From assembly GCA_030656145.1 (NCBI GenBank), contig JAUSOF010000043.1:1-36018 (forward strand): a stretch of 36,018 nucleotides of DNA, in the 5' to 3' direction. The notes below the pieces were generated by a model. The model saw only the letters and a list, made by a program, of their open reading frames with translations. It was not told the origin of the DNA and ran no database searches. Shown piece after piece: positions 14,110 to 24,430 of the stretch. How positions within the stretch are numbered: the stretch's first letter is position 1; each line of letters opens with the position of its first letter. This DNA is from Pseudomonas sp. GTDB taxonomy: Bacteria > Pseudomonadota > Gammaproteobacteria > Pseudomonadales > Pseudomonadaceae. The translations under genes and the position numbers were made by a program.

Positions 14110-16698
14110 ATGTCGCCAACTGCAACGCTGTCCCGTCAACCGGCTATCGGCGTCGTCAATTCGAGCACCACACGCAGGGCATTGCTGCTCATTTCAGCCT
14201 TGCTGCTGGTGTTGTTTGTCGTGGCCAGTGCCGCGTTGGTGCAGATTGCACTGCGGCAAAACACCCAGGCGCTCGAACAAAGTCATTTCTACGTAGGAAA
14301 AGCCACCGAGGCCAGGCAGAAATCGATTCTGGCGATCATCGGCGACTACGCCTTTTGGGGTGATGCCTACCATCATCTGCATGCCACGGTCGATCTTGAC
14401 TGGGCCTATACGCGGCAGAACATGGGGCCCAGCCTGTTTGAGGATTTCGCCCTTGAGGGCGTGTTTGTCATCGCTGCCAATGGCTCTACCACTTATGCGG
14501 TGGTCGACGGCCAGCTTGTGGCGACCCAGGCGCAGCAATGGCTTGAGCACGATATCGCGCAGCTGCTCGCGCAGGCGCGGGAGCAGGCCGGCGAACAAGA
14601 GCCGGTTGTGGGTTTTGTGCAAATAGCCGGTCAGCCGGCGCTGGTCGCCGCCGCGGGCTTTACCCCCGGCGGAGATTCGCAGGTAGCCGAAGTGCCGGGC
14701 CCGACCTCCGTTTTGCTGTTCGTTGATTTGCTCGGGCCGAATAAACTGCAGGCGCTTGGGGATGATTTCGGCGTCGACCAGCTGCGTGTGATCAACGCTG
14801 CAGCCGATGCGCCAGACGCGTCGCTGTTGCGGCTGGCAACCCTCAACGGCGAGCCGCTGCTGTTGGCTTGGCAGCCGGCCCGCCCTGGCGATCAGTTGCT
14901 GTACCTGATCTTGCCGCTGCTGGCCTTGGCCGGAAGCATTGTGGCGCTGGTCACCTGGTTGACCCTGCGGCGGGCCATGGCCTCCGCACGTGAGATGGAT
15001 GCCAGCTATGCCTCCCTGTATGCGAGTCAGCAGGCTCTGGCGACCAGTGAAGCGCGCTTTCGCGATGTGGCCGAGGCCGCCTCGGACTGGATTTGGGAAG
15101 TTGATGGCGAGTTGCGTCTGACCTATTTGTCCACGCGTTTTCAGGCGGTGACCGGGCATGCCGAGAGTGACTGGCTGGGGCGTCCGCTCGATGAGTTCAT
15201 CGAGTGCCCCGGCGGCCTGTCCACCTGGCTCAGTACGCGCAAGAACCGGGCAGCCAATGGCACTCGGCAATGTCATTACCGCGCCCAGGACGGGCGCCTG
15301 CGGACCTGTCGACTGTCTATGCGCACCGTTGCAGAGGCGCCGCTTAGTGGTGGTTACCGCGGCACCGTCAGCGACATTACCGAAGAGGTCGAGGCGCGGG
15401 CCCGCATCGAACATCTATCGCTGCATGATGCACTGACCGGTTTGCCGAACCGCAACCGCATGCAGGAATTTCTCGACGGCAAGCTCAAGGCCCGGCCGAC
15501 CAAGGATAAGCCGCTGCTAATGCTGAGTCTCGACCTCGACCGGTTCAAGAAGGTCAACGATTCTTTCGGCCACGAGGTTGGCGACCAGGTACTCAACGAG
15601 GTTTCCCGGCGCTTGCGCCTGTGCCTGCGCGATGGCGATCTGGTCGCCCGTATGGGCGGTGACGAGTTCATCCTTATCGTCAGCGGCATATTCGCCCAGG
15701 AGGAGGTGGAGCGCTTGTGCGAGCGCTTGATCGCCAGCATCGAGCGACCATTCGAGATCGACAACCACAGTATCTTTATCGGCACCAGCATTGGTATCGC
15801 CATGGCGCCCGCAGATGCCTGCGTGGCAGACGAGTTGCTTCGCTATGCGGATATCGCCCTTTACGAGGCCAAGGGGGGCGGGCGCAATACCTGGCGCTTT
15901 TATGCCAGCGATATGAATGAGCGGGCTGTTGAGCAGCGCCAGTTGGAAAGCGACCTGCGCCACGCCTTGAAGCACGACCAGCTGCGCCTGCTCCTGCAAC
16001 CCCGTTACAGCGTCAGCAGCAAGCGCATGGTCGCGGCTGAGGCGCTGGTTCGCTGGGAGCATCCGGAGCGCGGACTGCTGGCCCCGGATACCTTTATTTC
16101 TATTGCCGAGAGCACTGGCTTGATCGTACCCCTGAGTTCCTGGGTGCTGCATACAGCGTGCACGGAAGCCATGAGTTGGGACGAGGAATTGATTGTTTCG
16201 GTCAACCTTTCGTCAGTGGAGTTCCAGCGCGGGCAGCTGGTTGAACGGGTGCAAAATGTGCTCGATGCAACCGGCTTGCCGCCGTCCAGGCTGGAACTGG
16301 AACTCACCGAGAGTGTCCTGCTGGAGGATGCCGCAGGTGCGCTGGTGATCATGCAGGCGCTCAAGGATTTGGGCGTCAGGCTGGCCATGGATGACTTTGG
16401 CACGGGCTATTCTTCCCTCGGCTATCTGCGCACATTCCCTTTCGATGGGCTGAAGATCGATCGCAGTTTTGTCTCTGATCTGGACGGTTGCGAGAGCAGC
16501 GAGGCCATCATCAAGGCGATCATTGGTCTTGGTCGCGCGCTCTCCCTGACGGTGACGGCTGAAGGCGTAGAGACGCAAGCGCAGCTCGATATTCTGCAGC
16601 GCCACGACTGTGAGGAAGCCCAGGGCTACTTCCTCGACCGGCCGATGCAGCCGGCTCTGCTGCGCAGTGCGCTGGAGCGGCTGGAGCAAGGTGTATGA
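14110..16698 (+). CDS. Membrane c-di-GMP enzyme: CHASE4-PAS-GGDEF-EAL
   Basis: An 862-residue inner-membrane signalling protein. I place the start at ATG 14110, six bases after GAGG; the frame opens earlier with a TTG but lacks a ribosome site. TM1 is at about residues 23-47. A periplasmic domain of about 50-265 has the CHASE4-like segment IIGDYAFWGDAYHHL. TM2 is at about 280-303. A PAS domain follows (about 330-430, DWIWEVDGELRLTYLSTRFQAVTG). The GGDEF domain has DALTGLPNRN and an intact RMGGDEF, with RxxD (RDGD) at the I-site distance. The EAL domain has EALVRW, NLSS, ELTES, DDFGTGYSS, KIDRSF and TAEGVE, all expected catalytic residues. Both activities could therefore work, with feedback inhibition of synthesis. 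The ligand sensed is unknown. Confidence 0.93.
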   Translation: MSPTATLSRQPAIGVVNSSTTRRALLLISALLLVLFVVASAALVQIALRQNTQALEQSHFYVGKATEARQKSILAIIGDYAFWGDAYHHLHATVDLDWAYTRQNMGPSLFEDFALEGVFVIAANGSTTYAVVDGQLVATQAQQWLEHDIAQLLAQAREQAGEQEPVVGFVQIAGQPALVAAAGFTPGGDSQVAEVPGPTSVLLFVDLLGPNKLQALGDDFGVDQLRVINAAADAPDASLLRLATLNGEPLLLAWQPARPGDQLLYLILPLLALAGSIVALVTWLTLRRAMASAREMDASYASLYASQQALATSEARFRDVAEAASDWIWEVDGELRLTYLSTRFQAVTGHAESDWLGRPLDEFIECPGGLSTWLSTRKNRAANGTRQCHYRAQDGRLRTCRLSMRTVAEAPLSGGYRGTVSDITEEVEARARIEHLSLHDALTGLPNRNRMQEFLDGKLKARPTKDKPLLMLSLDLDRFKKVNDSFGHEVGDQVLNEVSRRLRLCLRDGDLVARMGGDEFILIVSGIFAQEEVERLCERLIASIERPFEIDNHSIFIGTSIGIAMAPADACVADELLRYADIALYEAKGGGRNTWRFYASDMNERAVEQRQLESDLRHALKHDQLRLLLQPRYSVSSKRMVAAEALVRWEHPERGLLAPDTFISIAESTGLIVPLSSWVLHTACTEAMSWDEELIVSVNLSSVEFQRGQLVERVQNVLDATGLPPSRLELELTESVLLEDAAGALVIMQALKDLGVRLAMDDFGTGYSSLGYLRTFPFDGLKIDRSFVSDLDGCESSEAIIKAIIGLGRALSLTVTAEGVETQAQLDILQRHDCEEAQGYFLDRPMQPALLRSALERLEQGV

Positions 16699-17029
16699 GT
16701 TGGGCTGTCTGGCTGCCCGGTTGTCGCCGCGCCTGGTAGCCTCCCGGTTGGCCCCCAGGAGGGTCTGCCACGTCTTCGACACCGCGCTGTCGCGCAGCAA
16801 ACTGTGTAGGAGTCCGGGGGGCGCCTAGTCCTTGCTGCGGTTCGGCGCTCCGACGATGCTTTGGATCTGCAAAGATCGCCAGCAAGCTGGCTCCTACAGA
16901 AAGTGTCATAACTCATAACATCAATGACATGCGGGTTGGCCTTGAGGCCGGATTGCGTCGCCTGGATAAGCCCGGGCTATGGGGTTGCGCCAATGCGCGA
17001 GAGGCCGGCCTTCTCGTGAGGCGCCCCGG
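16699..17029. other. Intergenic region between convergent genes, contains one REP
   Basis: 331 bases between the convergent GGDEF/EAL and plsB genes. It contains the REP-type palindrome at 16876-16897 and a GTAGGAGTCCGG fragment near 16805 that resembles a broken REP. I see no gene and no clean terminator. Confidence 0.5.
16876..16897. repeat. REP-type palindrome
   Basis: TCGCCAGCAAGCTGGCTCCTAC has the GCCAGC/GCTGGC palindrome and the CTCCTAC tail typical of one Pseudomonas REP family, different from the GCGGGC-type REP at 13156 and 13241. Confidence 0.7.
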
Positions 17030-19513
17030 CTAAACCGCCTCCGCCACATCCTCGCTGCTGTCCAGCGCTACCTGGCGAATTGACAGGCGAATCTCCGCCG
17101 GCAGTACGCGCTTGGCCGCGCCTTCGGCGAGTTCGCCGAGCAGCGGGTGATGGCTGAGCTTGCCCGTCGCATCACGGTGCAGCACGCCCTGGTCGAGCAG
17201 GGTCTGGATGAAGTGGCGGAACAGGCTCTTGTCGAAAAACTCCGGAGCGTTGAGGCCGTGGAGGATCGACAGGCGCTGGGCCATCACGGTACACAGATCC
17301 TCCAGTTCTTCGGCGCTGATCGCATGCTGACCGGCGTTGAGCAGCAGCGCAGTGGCCATATAGAAGCGTTGCAGGGTCTGGGCGATGGTGCGCGAAAGCA
17401 GGGTCAGCAGGACGAAGTGGCGCGAACTGGGCACCGGGCGCACATAGACGTCAGCCTCGAAGCTGAGCAGGCCCTGCTCGACGAAGGCATCCAGCCATTG
17501 GTCGACCACCGCATCCAGTTGCTCCAGGTTCCAGCGGATGAACAGTTCGGCCTGCAGGTAGGGATAAAGCGCACGGGTATAGCGCAGGATCTGTTCGCGG
17601 CTCATCCGCGCGCTGCTCTGAAAGAAGCTGGTCAGCAGAGCAGGCAGGGCGAAGATGTGCAGCACATTGTTGCGGTAGTAGGTCATCAGGACGGCGTTGT
17701 GTTCGTCCAGATAGAGAATCTTGCCCAGTGCATCGCGTTGTTCGGCGAGGAGGTCCATGCCCTGCACGTATTCGATCAGCGCCTGGCCGTCGCCTTCTGG
17801 CAGGGTGGTGTGCGGCGAGTAGGGCACGCGGCGCAACAGCGCCAGGTAGAGGTCAAGCACCCGCGCCAGTGCGCGTTCGTCGAGGGCCAGCTTGCTGGTG
17901 GAGAGCAGCGCCAGGGCCACCAGGTTGACCGGATTGATTGCTGCCGCCTCGTTGAGGTGTTGCGCCACACGTTGGCCAAGGTGGCTGGTCACTTCATTCA
18001 GCCAGGCTGGGCGGTAATGTGTGCCGTAATCCTGGGCCCGCCAGTCCGGTTGCTGTTGGTCGAGGAATTCGGCCAGCTTGATCGGCTCGCCGAAGTTGAC
18101 CCAGACCTGGCCAAAACGCTGCTTGAGCGCACCGATGACCTTGAAAATGTCGAAGATCGATTCCTTCTTCTTGCTCGCCCCGCGCAACTCGCCGAGGTAG
18201 GTACGGCCTTCGAGCACTCGCTCATAGCCGACATACACCGGCACGAACACCACCGGCAGGCGGTGGCTGCGCAGGAAACTGCGCAGGGTGATGGCGAGCA
18301 TGCCGGTCTTCGGCTGCAGCATGCGTCCGGTGCGCGAGCGTCCGCCCTCGACGAAATACTCAACCGGGAAGCCCTTGCTGAACAAGGTATGCAGGTATTC
18401 ATTGAATACGGCGGTGTACAGCGGATTGCCCTTGAAGGTGCGGCGCATGAAGAAGGCGCCGCCCCGGCGGAGCAGACCGCCGATGATCGGCATGTTGAGA
18501 TTGATCCCGGCGGCGATATGCGGTGGCGTCAGGCCGTTGCGAAACAGCAGGTAGGACAGCAGCAGGTAGTCGATATGGCTGCGGTGGCAGGGCACGTAAA
18601 CCACCTCGTGGCCCTGGGCAACCTCCTGCACACCTTCTATGTGGTTGACCTTGATACCGTCGTAGATCTTGTTCCAGAACCAGCTGAGCACCAGTTCCAG
18701 AAAACGGATCACGGTGTAGGTGTAATCCGAGGCGATTTCGTTGCCATAGCGCAGCGCCATGGTTTCGGCTTTGTGCAGGGTGATATTTTCGCGCTCGGCT
18801 TCTTCGATGATCGCCTGGCGCACCTGTGGGCCGTGGATCAGCCCCTTGACCAGGTTGCGCCGGTGCGACACGTCCGGGCCGATGACCGCAGCCTTCTGGT
18901 TGCGAAAGTGCACCCGCAGGATACGTTGCACCATGCGCAGGGTGCGCTCGTTGCCCTTGTTCTGTTCCACCAGTTCGCGCATGTGAATCGGCGTGGAGAA
19001 TTGCACGCGGGTCTTGCGTCCCAGAATCAGGATGCTGGCCAGTCGGCGCAGGCGCCCGGTGACTGCCCAGCTATCGGCAAACAGCAGCTTCCAGGCGCTG
19101 GTTTCCCGATCCGGCGACTGGCCCCAGAACACGCTGACCGGAACGATCTGTGCGTCGTCCACGGCATGCTGGCTAAGGGCGCTGACCAGGCGCTGCAGGG
19201 TCGGCGAAATACCGCGCTTGTCCTGGCGGCCTAGCCAGTCTGGCTCCAGCGTTAGATAGAAGAACGCCGCCGGCTCCAGCAATTCGCCCACTGCCACCGG
19301 CAATACCGGGCGCGGCAAGCCAGCCTTGCGACACTCGGTATCGACCACCGCCAGATCACTCCAGGATGGCAATTGCAGCACATAGAACACCGGCTTGCTG
19401 CGGTCGAGCTTGAGAGTGAAGGCCGACTGATTGATGGTTTCCGAGCGCACCCAGAGGTACAGCAGGCGACGCAGGGTACCGAACACGAGGCGGTGAAACG
19501 GGGAGCGGGTCAT
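17030..19513 (-). CDS. plsB: Glycerol-3-phosphate 1-O-acyltransferase PlsB
   Basis: Inner-membrane enzyme that acylates glycerol-3-phosphate at position 1, the first step of phospholipid synthesis. The 827 residues are close to the E. coli length of about 807. The acyltransferase motif HX4D is His310 to Asp315 ([10 protein letters not shown]). Further blocks are [10 protein letters not shown] (about 351-360, glycerol-3-phosphate binding), [10 protein letters not shown] (387-396) and [16 protein letters not shown] (about 415-430). The stop is TAG at 17030-17032. It is monocistronic, convergent with the GGDEF/EAL gene and divergent from the ABC operon over a 428-nt gap. The same neighbour relation to this ABC trio holds in PAO1, from memory (PA3673-PA3670). 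A 695-codon open frame on the opposite strand is a codon-bias shadow. Confidence 0.96.
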   Translation of the reverse strand: MTRSPFHRLVFGTLRRLLYLWVRSETINQSAFTLKLDRSKPVFYVLQLPSWSDLAVVDTECRKAGLPRPVLPVAVGELLEPAAFFYLTLEPDWLGRQDKRGISPTLQRLVSALSQHAVDDAQIVPVSVFWGQSPDRETSAWKLLFADSWAVTGRLRRLASILILGRKTRVQFSTPIHMRELVEQNKGNERTLRMVQRILRVHFRNQKAAVIGPDVSHRRNLVKGLIHGPQVRQAIIEEAERENITLHKAETMALRYGNEIASDYTYTVIRFLELVLSWFWNKIYDGIKVNHIEGVQEVAQGHEVVYVPCHRSHIDYLLLSYLLFRNGLTPPHIAAGINLNMPIIGGLLRRGGAFFMRRTFKGNPLYTAVFNEYLHTLFSKGFPVEYFVEGGRSRTGRMLQPKTGMLAITLRSFLRSHRLPVVFVPVYVGYERVLEGRTYLGELRGASKKKESIFDIFKVIGALKQRFGQVWVNFGEPIKLAEFLDQQQPDWRAQDYGTHYRPAWLNEVTSHLGQRVAQHLNEAAAINPVNLVALALLSTSKLALDERALARVLDLYLALLRRVPYSPHTTLPEGDGQALIEYVQGMDLLAEQRDALGKILYLDEHNAVLMTYYRNNVLHIFALPALLTSFFQSSARMSREQILRYTRALYPYLQAELFIRWNLEQLDAVVDQWLDAFVEQGLLSFEADVYVRPVPSSRHFVLLTLLSRTIAQTLQRFYMATALLLNAGQHAISAEELEDLCTVMAQRLSILHGLNAPEFFDKSLFRHFIQTLLDQGVLHRDATGKLSHHPLLGELAEGAAKRVLPAEIRLSIRQVALDSSEDVAEAV

Positions 19514-19616
19514 ACGAAGTCTGCTGGCTGTGCAAACGAGCGATTGCTCGGGGCGGCTAGTGTGCCGGATCGGCGGGCTGCCGGCAAAAGCTTGTAACCA
19601 CTTGATTCTCTAAGCG

Positions 19617-19657
19617 CGTGGGTTGGCGGCGGGGCATATGCATGAGCCAAACCCACG
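19617..19657. repeat. Imperfect inverted repeat in the plsB/ABC spacer
   Basis: CGTGGGTTGGC and GCCAAACCCACG are complementary arms with one bulged A and a loop of about 18 nt. A third related segment, TAACCCACCA, follows at 19671. This resembles the short GTGGGTT-containing repeats scattered in pseudomonad genomes. Confidence 0.45.
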
Positions 19658-19836
19658 TTTAAGACGCGCGTAACCCACCACTGCGTTTGCCGCCGCCGCA
19701 GCAGCCCTGCCGGGTTACGGCCCATCAAGCATTGCGCGGTGATCAATATGCTCACAAGCGCCTAACCCAGCCTGCTACGTAGTTGGCATGCCCGGCAATC
19801 AAGGGCTGGCAGGGTAACCTCCCCGGTGTTCCTGGC

Positions 19837-19866
19837 TTGCATTGACCATGGCCGACTCCTTATAGT
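19837..19866 (+). promoter_or_regulatory. Possible sigma-70 promoter for the ABC operon
   Basis: TATAGT at 19861-19866 matches five of six bases of the -10 consensus. TTGCAT at 19837-19842 (18-nt spacer) is a poor -35. Transcription would start about 70 nt before the first gene. Confidence 0.35.
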
Positions 19867-19941
19867 CCGCCGGCACTTAAACACCCGGCTTGCGCCTGCA
19901 CGGGAAGCGAGCTGGGCCTGTTACCGCAATGGTGAAAGGTC

Positions 19942-20865
19942 ATGATTGAAATAACAAACCTAACCAAGCGTTTTGCGCAGCACACCGTAGTGGACGACCT
20001 GTCCTTCAGCGTCGCGCAGGGCGAAGTGCTGGGGTTCCTCGGGCCGAACGGTGCCGGCAAGTCCACCACCATGAAAATGCTCACCGGTTTTCTTGCGCCA
20101 ACCTCCGGCACGGCGAGCATTCTCGGTTTCGATATCCAGAAAGACACCCTCAAGGTTCAGCGCCAGATCGGCTACTTGCCGGAAGGTGCGCCCTGTTACG
20201 GCGACATGACGGTGCGCGGTTTCCTCGAGTTCATTGCCGAGATACGTGGTTTCAAGGGCGCGGAGAAACGTGAGCGGGTGGCCAAGGCTGTCAGCCAGGT
20301 TGAACTGGAACAGGTGCTGGAACAGTCGATCGAGACCCTGTCCAAGGGCTTCAAACGCCGCGTCGGCCTGGCCCAGGCCATCGTGCATGACCCCAAGGTG
20401 CTGATCCTCGACGAGCCCACCGATGGCCTCGACCCGAACCAGAAGCACCAGGTACGCAAGCTGATCCAGAGCCTGGCCCACGACAAGATCGTGATCATCT
20501 CCACCCACATTCTCGAAGAAGTCTCTGCCGTGTGTACCCGTGCGGTGGTAATCGCCAACGGCAAACTGCTCGCCGATGGTACGCCGCTGGAGCTGGAAAG
20601 CCGCTCGCGCTATCACCAAGCGGTAACCCTGGTGGCCGAAGAACCGCTGGATAAAGCGGCGCTGGCAGCATTGCCGGGCGTCAGCGGGGTGGAAGAGAAC
20701 GCGCGCGAGCACAGCCTGAGTGTGCTGGCCAAGCCGGGCGAGGTGATCTTCCCGCAGGTCAATGCACTGATCGTGCAGCGCGGTTGGCGGGTTAAAGAAT
20801 TGAATGTCGAGCGCGGTCGGCTGGACGAAGTGTTCCGCAGCCTGACCCGTGGGGAGGTGCTATGA
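19942..20865 (+). CDS. ABC transporter ATP-binding protein (GldA-like)
   Basis: A 307-residue cytoplasmic ATPase of an ABC-2 type exporter. Walker A is GPNGAGKST (about 35-43), the Q-loop region is GYLPEGAPCYGDMTV, the signature is TLSKGFKRRVGLAQA, Walker B is VLILDEPTDGLDP and the H-loop is STHILEEV. The C-terminal 80 residues form the extra domain seen in the GldA/NosF class. The stop overlaps the next start (ATGA), so it is coupled to the permease gene. Together with the permease and the GldG-like protein it forms a complete three-gene exporter; the substrate is unknown. Its placement beside plsB could hint at an envelope role, which is inference. Confidence 0.93.
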   Translation: MIEITNLTKRFAQHTVVDDLSFSVAQGEVLGFLGPNGAGKSTTMKMLTGFLAPTSGTASILGFDIQKDTLKVQRQIGYLPEGAPCYGDMTVRGFLEFIAEIRGFKGAEKRERVAKAVSQVELEQVLEQSIETLSKGFKRRVGLAQAIVHDPKVLILDEPTDGLDPNQKHQVRKLIQSLAHDKIVIISTHILEEVSAVCTRAVVIANGKLLADGTPLELESRSRYHQAVTLVAEEPLDKAALAALPGVSGVEENAREHSLSVLAKPGEVIFPQVNALIVQRGWRVKELNVERGRLDEVFRSLTRGEVL

Positions 20866-21596
20866 GACAGTTACCGGTACTGTTCAAGCGCGAGCTGGCG
20901 AGCTACTTCAGCACGCCGCTGGCCTATGTGTTTATTGTGATTTTCCTGGTGCTGTCCGGGGTATTCACCTTCTATATGGGCGGTTTCTTCGAGAGTGGCC
21001 AGGCCAATCTGGCGCCGTTCTTCGGCTTTCATCCCTGGTTGTACCTGTTTCTGGTGCCGGCGATTGCCATGCGCCTGTGGGCTGAGGAGCGCAAATCCGG
21101 CACCATCGAACTGCTGATGACCCTGCCGATCACCCGCTTCGAGGCGGTCACCGGCAAGTTCCTCGCCGCTTGGGCCTTCGCCGGCCTGGCGTTGCTGCTG
21201 ACCTTCCCGATGATCATCACCGTCAACTACCTGGGCGAGCCGGACAACGGCGCCATCGTCACCGGCTACATCGGCAGCTGGCTGCTGGCCGGGGCCTATC
21301 TGGCCATTGGCTCGTGCATGTCGGCGCTGGCGAAGAACCAGGTGATTGCCTTTATCCTCGCGGTCAGCGTGTGCTTCCTGTTCATCGTCAGCGGTTTTCC
21401 CATGGTGCTCGACGGCTTCAGTGGCTGGGCGCCGCAATGGCTGATCGATGCAGTGGCTTCGCTGAGCTTCCTGACCCGTTTCGATGCCATCAGCAAGGGC
21501 GTGATCGATCTGCGCGACCTGCTGTATTTCCTCACCCTGATCGCCGCCTGGTTGGCTGCGACAGCGGTGGTCATCGATCTTAAGAAAGCCGACTGA
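20862..21596 (+). CDS. ABC-2 type permease (GldF-like)
   Basis: A 244-residue membrane protein with about six hydrophobic segments: residues 17-40, 57-70, 103-125, 141-160, 170-190 and 222-240. The family-typical segment WAEERKSGTIELLMTLPITRFEAVTGKFLAAW follows the second helix. It overlaps the ATPase gene by four bases (ATGA) with GGGGAGG just before, and its stop is eight bases before the ATG of the GldG-like gene. It should be the membrane channel for the ATPase at 19942-20865. Confidence 0.92.
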   Translation: MRQLPVLFKRELASYFSTPLAYVFIVIFLVLSGVFTFYMGGFFESGQANLAPFFGFHPWLYLFLVPAIAMRLWAEERKSGTIELLMTLPITRFEAVTGKFLAAWAFAGLALLLTFPMIITVNYLGEPDNGAIVTGYIGSWLLAGAYLAIGSCMSALAKNQVIAFILAVSVCFLFIVSGFPMVLDGFSGWAPQWLIDAVASLSFLTRFDAISKGVIDLRDLLYFLTLIAAWLAATAVVIDLKKAD

Positions 21597-21604
21597 GGGT
21601 GCCC

Positions 21605-23440
21605 ATGAAAAAGCTGATGGTTTCCGGCGCCGGGCTCGTCCTTATCGCCCTGGCGTTTCTCGCCTTCAACCTGTTTTCCAGCCTGAGCCTGACCGGTGCA
21701 CGACTGGACCTGACCGAACAGAAGCTCTACACCATCTCCGCAGGCACTCGGCAGATTCTTGCCGATCTGGACGAGCCGGTAGCGCTGAACTTCTTCTACT
21801 CCGACACCGCCTCCAAGAACCTGCCGGCGCTGCGCACCTATGCCAAGCGCGTCGAGGAAATGCTCAAGGCCTACCAGCGCGAGGCGGGCGGCAAGCTCAA
21901 GCTGAAGGTCATCGACCCGGCGCCGTTCTCCGAGGAGGAGGATCAGGCAGCCGAGTTCGGCCTGCAGGCAATTCCCTTGCAGCAGGGCGGCGATTCGCTG
22001 TACTTCGGCCTGGCCGGCAAGAATGCCGAGGGCATGACCCAGGTGATTCCATTCTTCGCCCTGGACCAGGAGGAGTTTCTCGAGTACGAGCTCAGCCGTC
22101 TGGTGCAGAGTCTGGCCAAGCCCGAGCGGCCGGTGGTCGGCGTGCTGTCCGGGCTGCAGATCAATGGTGGTTTCGACATGGCCTCCCGCCAGCCGACGCC
22201 GCCATGGATGCTGATGGAGGAAGTCCGCCAGCTGTTCCAGATCGAGAGCCTCAAGGCCGACGTCGACCTGATCCCGGAGCATGTTTCGGTGCTGCTGTTG
22301 GTGCACCCCAAGCAGTTACCGGAACAGACCCTCTACGCCATCGACCAGTTCGTGCTGCGCGGCGGCAAGTTGCTGGCCTTCGTCGACCCGTTCAGCGAGG
22401 CCGATACCCAGGCCGAGATGCCCGGCGAAAGGGTCATCGACAAATCCTCCGACCTGCCTGAACTGTTCAAGGCCTGGGGCCTGCGCATGGTGCCGGACCA
22501 GGTGCTCGGCGATGGCTCTTATGCCATGTCCGTGAGCATGGGCCAGGATCGCCGGCCGGTGCGCCATGCGGCCTGGCTGAGCCTGCCGAAGAACGCTCTG
22601 GATCAGGACGATATCAGCACCGCTGCGCTGGAAACCATCACCGTGGCCACCGCCGGCATACTCGAACCGCTGGAGGGCGCCAAGACCCGTTTCATGCCGC
22701 TGATCCAGAGTTCGCAGTACGCCATGCCCTTCGACGTGAAGCGCTTCGGCATGCTGCAGAACCCCGAAGAGCTGATCCGCGAACTGGAGCCGACCGGCGA
22801 GCGTTACACCCTTGCTGCACGCCTCGACGGCCCGGCGCTATCGGCCTATCCAGACGGCATCGAAGGGCGCAAGGACGGGCTCAAGCAGACGGACAACATC
22901 AACGTCATCGTCGTCGCCGATACCGACATGCTCACCGACCGCATGTGGGTGCAGGTGCAGGACTTCTTCGGCCAGCGCATTCCGCAGCCGTGGGCGGACA
23001 ACGCCGGTTTCGCGATCAACGCCCTGGACAACCTGACCGGCTCCGAGGCGCTGATCAGCGTGCGCTCGCGCGGACGCTTTACCCGTCCGTTCGAGGTGGT
23101 CGAGTCGATCCAGCGCGAGGCCGAGGTACGTTTTCGCGAGAAGGAGCAAGTGCTGCAGGCGCAACTGGCAGACACCGAGCAAAAGCTCGCTGCGCTGCAG
23201 AGCAGTGACGACCCGAGCCAGGCGCTGGAGTTGACCTCCGAGCAGCAGGCCGCGCTGCAACAGTTCCTTCAGGAAAAGCTGAAAATCCGCAAGGAACTGC
23301 GCGAGGTGCGCTACCAGCTAAACGCCGATATCGAGGCGCTGGGTCGCACCCTGAAGTTGGTCAATATCGCCCTGGTGCCCTTGTTGCTGACCCTTGGCGT
23401 GTTGGCGCTGTGGCTATGGCGGCGGCGCAAGCACGGCTGA
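21605..23440 (+). CDS. GldG-family ABC auxiliary protein
   Basis: A 611-residue protein anchored at both ends: TM about residues 6-28 and TM about 583-604, followed by a basic tail WRRRKHG. The large middle part should face the periplasm, contains the ABC_transp_aux-type domain (LTEQKLYTISAGTRQIL, then VVGVLSGLQINGG), and ends in a coiled-coil stretch at about 500-575 (EAEVRFREKEQVLQAQLADTEQKL and on). I chose ATG 21605 with GAGGG five bases upstream; a GTG two codons earlier is also in frame. Family members partner GldA/GldF-type transporters. The transported substrate is unknown. It ends 21 nt before the convergent cmoB. Confidence 0.9.
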   Translation: MKKLMVSGAGLVLIALAFLAFNLFSSLSLTGARLDLTEQKLYTISAGTRQILADLDEPVALNFFYSDTASKNLPALRTYAKRVEEMLKAYQREAGGKLKLKVIDPAPFSEEEDQAAEFGLQAIPLQQGGDSLYFGLAGKNAEGMTQVIPFFALDQEEFLEYELSRLVQSLAKPERPVVGVLSGLQINGGFDMASRQPTPPWMLMEEVRQLFQIESLKADVDLIPEHVSVLLLVHPKQLPEQTLYAIDQFVLRGGKLLAFVDPFSEADTQAEMPGERVIDKSSDLPELFKAWGLRMVPDQVLGDGSYAMSVSMGQDRRPVRHAAWLSLPKNALDQDDISTAALETITVATAGILEPLEGAKTRFMPLIQSSQYAMPFDVKRFGMLQNPEELIRELEPTGERYTLAARLDGPALSAYPDGIEGRKDGLKQTDNINVIVVADTDMLTDRMWVQVQDFFGQRIPQPWADNAGFAINALDNLTGSEALISVRSRGRFTRPFEVVESIQREAEVRFREKEQVLQAQLADTEQKLAALQSSDDPSQALELTSEQQAALQQFLQEKLKIRKELREVRYQLNADIEALGRTLKLVNIALVPLLLTLGVLALWLWRRRKHG

Positions 23441-23441
23441 C

Positions 23442-23455
23442 CGGGCAAAGGCCCG
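23442..23455. terminator. Short hairpin between convergent GldG-like gene and cmoB
   Basis: CGGGC/GCCCG with loop AAAG in the 21-nt gap between the two convergent stop codons. It lacks a T-run, so terminator function is uncertain. Confidence 0.3.
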
Positions 23456-23461
23456 CCGGGA

Positions 23462-24430
23462 TTACGGCTTGCGCGCGATCAGCACGGCGCGAGTCGGAGC
23501 CGGCAGGCCTTCGAGGGTGCGGCTGTGATCCGCCGGGTCGAGGAACTCCGGCAGCGACTGAAAGCGCATCCAGTCAGTGGCGCGCTGTTCCTGCACCGAG
23601 GTGGTGTTGACATCCACGCAGCGCACATCGACAAAGCCGGCACGCCGCAGCCATAGCTCCAGTGCCGGCACCGATGGCAGAAACCAGACGTTACGCATCT
23701 GCGCGTAGCGGTCTTCTGGTACCAGCACCTGCTGGGCATCGCCTTCCACCACCAGGGTTTCCAGCACCAGTTCGCCGCCTTTGACCAGGCAATCCTTCAA
23801 GTCCAGCAAGTGGTCGATCGGCGAGCGCCGGTGGTAGAGCACGCCCATGGAAAACACCGTATCGAAACCCTGCAGCTTGCCGGGCAGTTCCTCGAAGGCC
23901 AGCGGCAGGTGCCAGGCCGGCAGGTCGGGCAGGTAATTCTTGATCGCCAGGAACTGGCAGAGGAACAGCCAGTTGGGATCGATGCCAACCACGCTGTCGG
24001 CGCCGGCACCGAGCATGCGCCACATGTAGTAGCCGTTACCGCAGCCGACATCCAGTACGCGTTTGCCCTTGAGGTCGAGGTAGGGCGCCACGCGCTGCCA
24101 CTTCCAGTCCGAGCGCCATTCGGTATCCACCTGCACGCCGAATAGATCGAACGGGCCTTTGCGCCACGGGATCAACCCCTGCAGTGCGCTCTTCAGCTCA
24201 GCTCGGGTGTTTTCGTCGCATGCCCCGCCGAAGGTAAAGGCCGTCAACAGCTGCAATTGTTCGACATTCAGTTTTGGCAGTGCCTGAACGGCGCCATACC
24301 AGCGCTGCAGGTCGCCATGACCGATGGCCAGCTTGGCGTCGATCTGACCGGGCAGGCCGGCTGACCAGTCTTGTAGTGGGGTGCCCGCTAGGGCGGCTTG
24401 CAGGGCGTCGAGGTCTAGGCGGCTGATCAT
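23462..24430 (-). CDS. cmoB: tRNA U34 carboxymethyltransferase CmoB
   Basis: Transfers a carboxymethyl group from carboxy-S-adenosylmethionine to 5-hydroxyuridine-34 of several tRNAs, giving cmo5U and wider wobble decoding. The 322 residues match the 323 of E. coli. Visible blocks are [13 protein letters not shown] (about 88-100), [10 protein letters not shown], and the Rossmann SAM motif [15 protein letters not shown] (about 123-137), then [12 protein letters not shown] and [14 protein letters not shown]. The ATG overlaps the cmoA stop (ATGA), so the genes are translationally coupled in the order cmoA-cmoB. Confidence 0.95.
   Translation of the reverse strand: MISRLDLDALQAALAGTPLQDWSAGLPGQIDAKLAIGHGDLQRWYGAVQALPKLNVEQLQLLTAFTFGGACDENTRAELKSALQGLIPWRKGPFDLFGVQVDTEWRSDWKWQRVAPYLDLKGKRVLDVGCGNGYYMWRMLGAGADSVVGIDPNWLFLCQFLAIKNYLPDLPAWHLPLAFEELPGKLQGFDTVFSMGVLYHRRSPIDHLLDLKDCLVKGGELVLETLVVEGDAQQVLVPEDRYAQMRNVWFLPSVPALELWLRRAGFVDVRCVDVNTTSVQEQRATDWMRFQSLPEFLDPADHSRTLEGLPAPTRAVLIARKP

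Larger units (their letters stand above)
19514..19941. other. Divergent intergenic region between plsB and the ABC operon
   Basis: 428 bases without a gene. It holds a GC-rich inverted-repeat cluster (19617-19657, plus GGCGGCGG at 19625-19632 facing CCGCCGCC at 19690-19697) and a weak promoter candidate for the ABC operon at 19837-19866. Confidence 0.55.

Noticed and set aside
17147..19234. A 695-codon open frame on the plus strand opposite plsB
   Set aside because: It is the complement of a conserved, complete plsB; high GC and strong codon bias keep the antisense frame open. It has no ribosome site, signal or domain.
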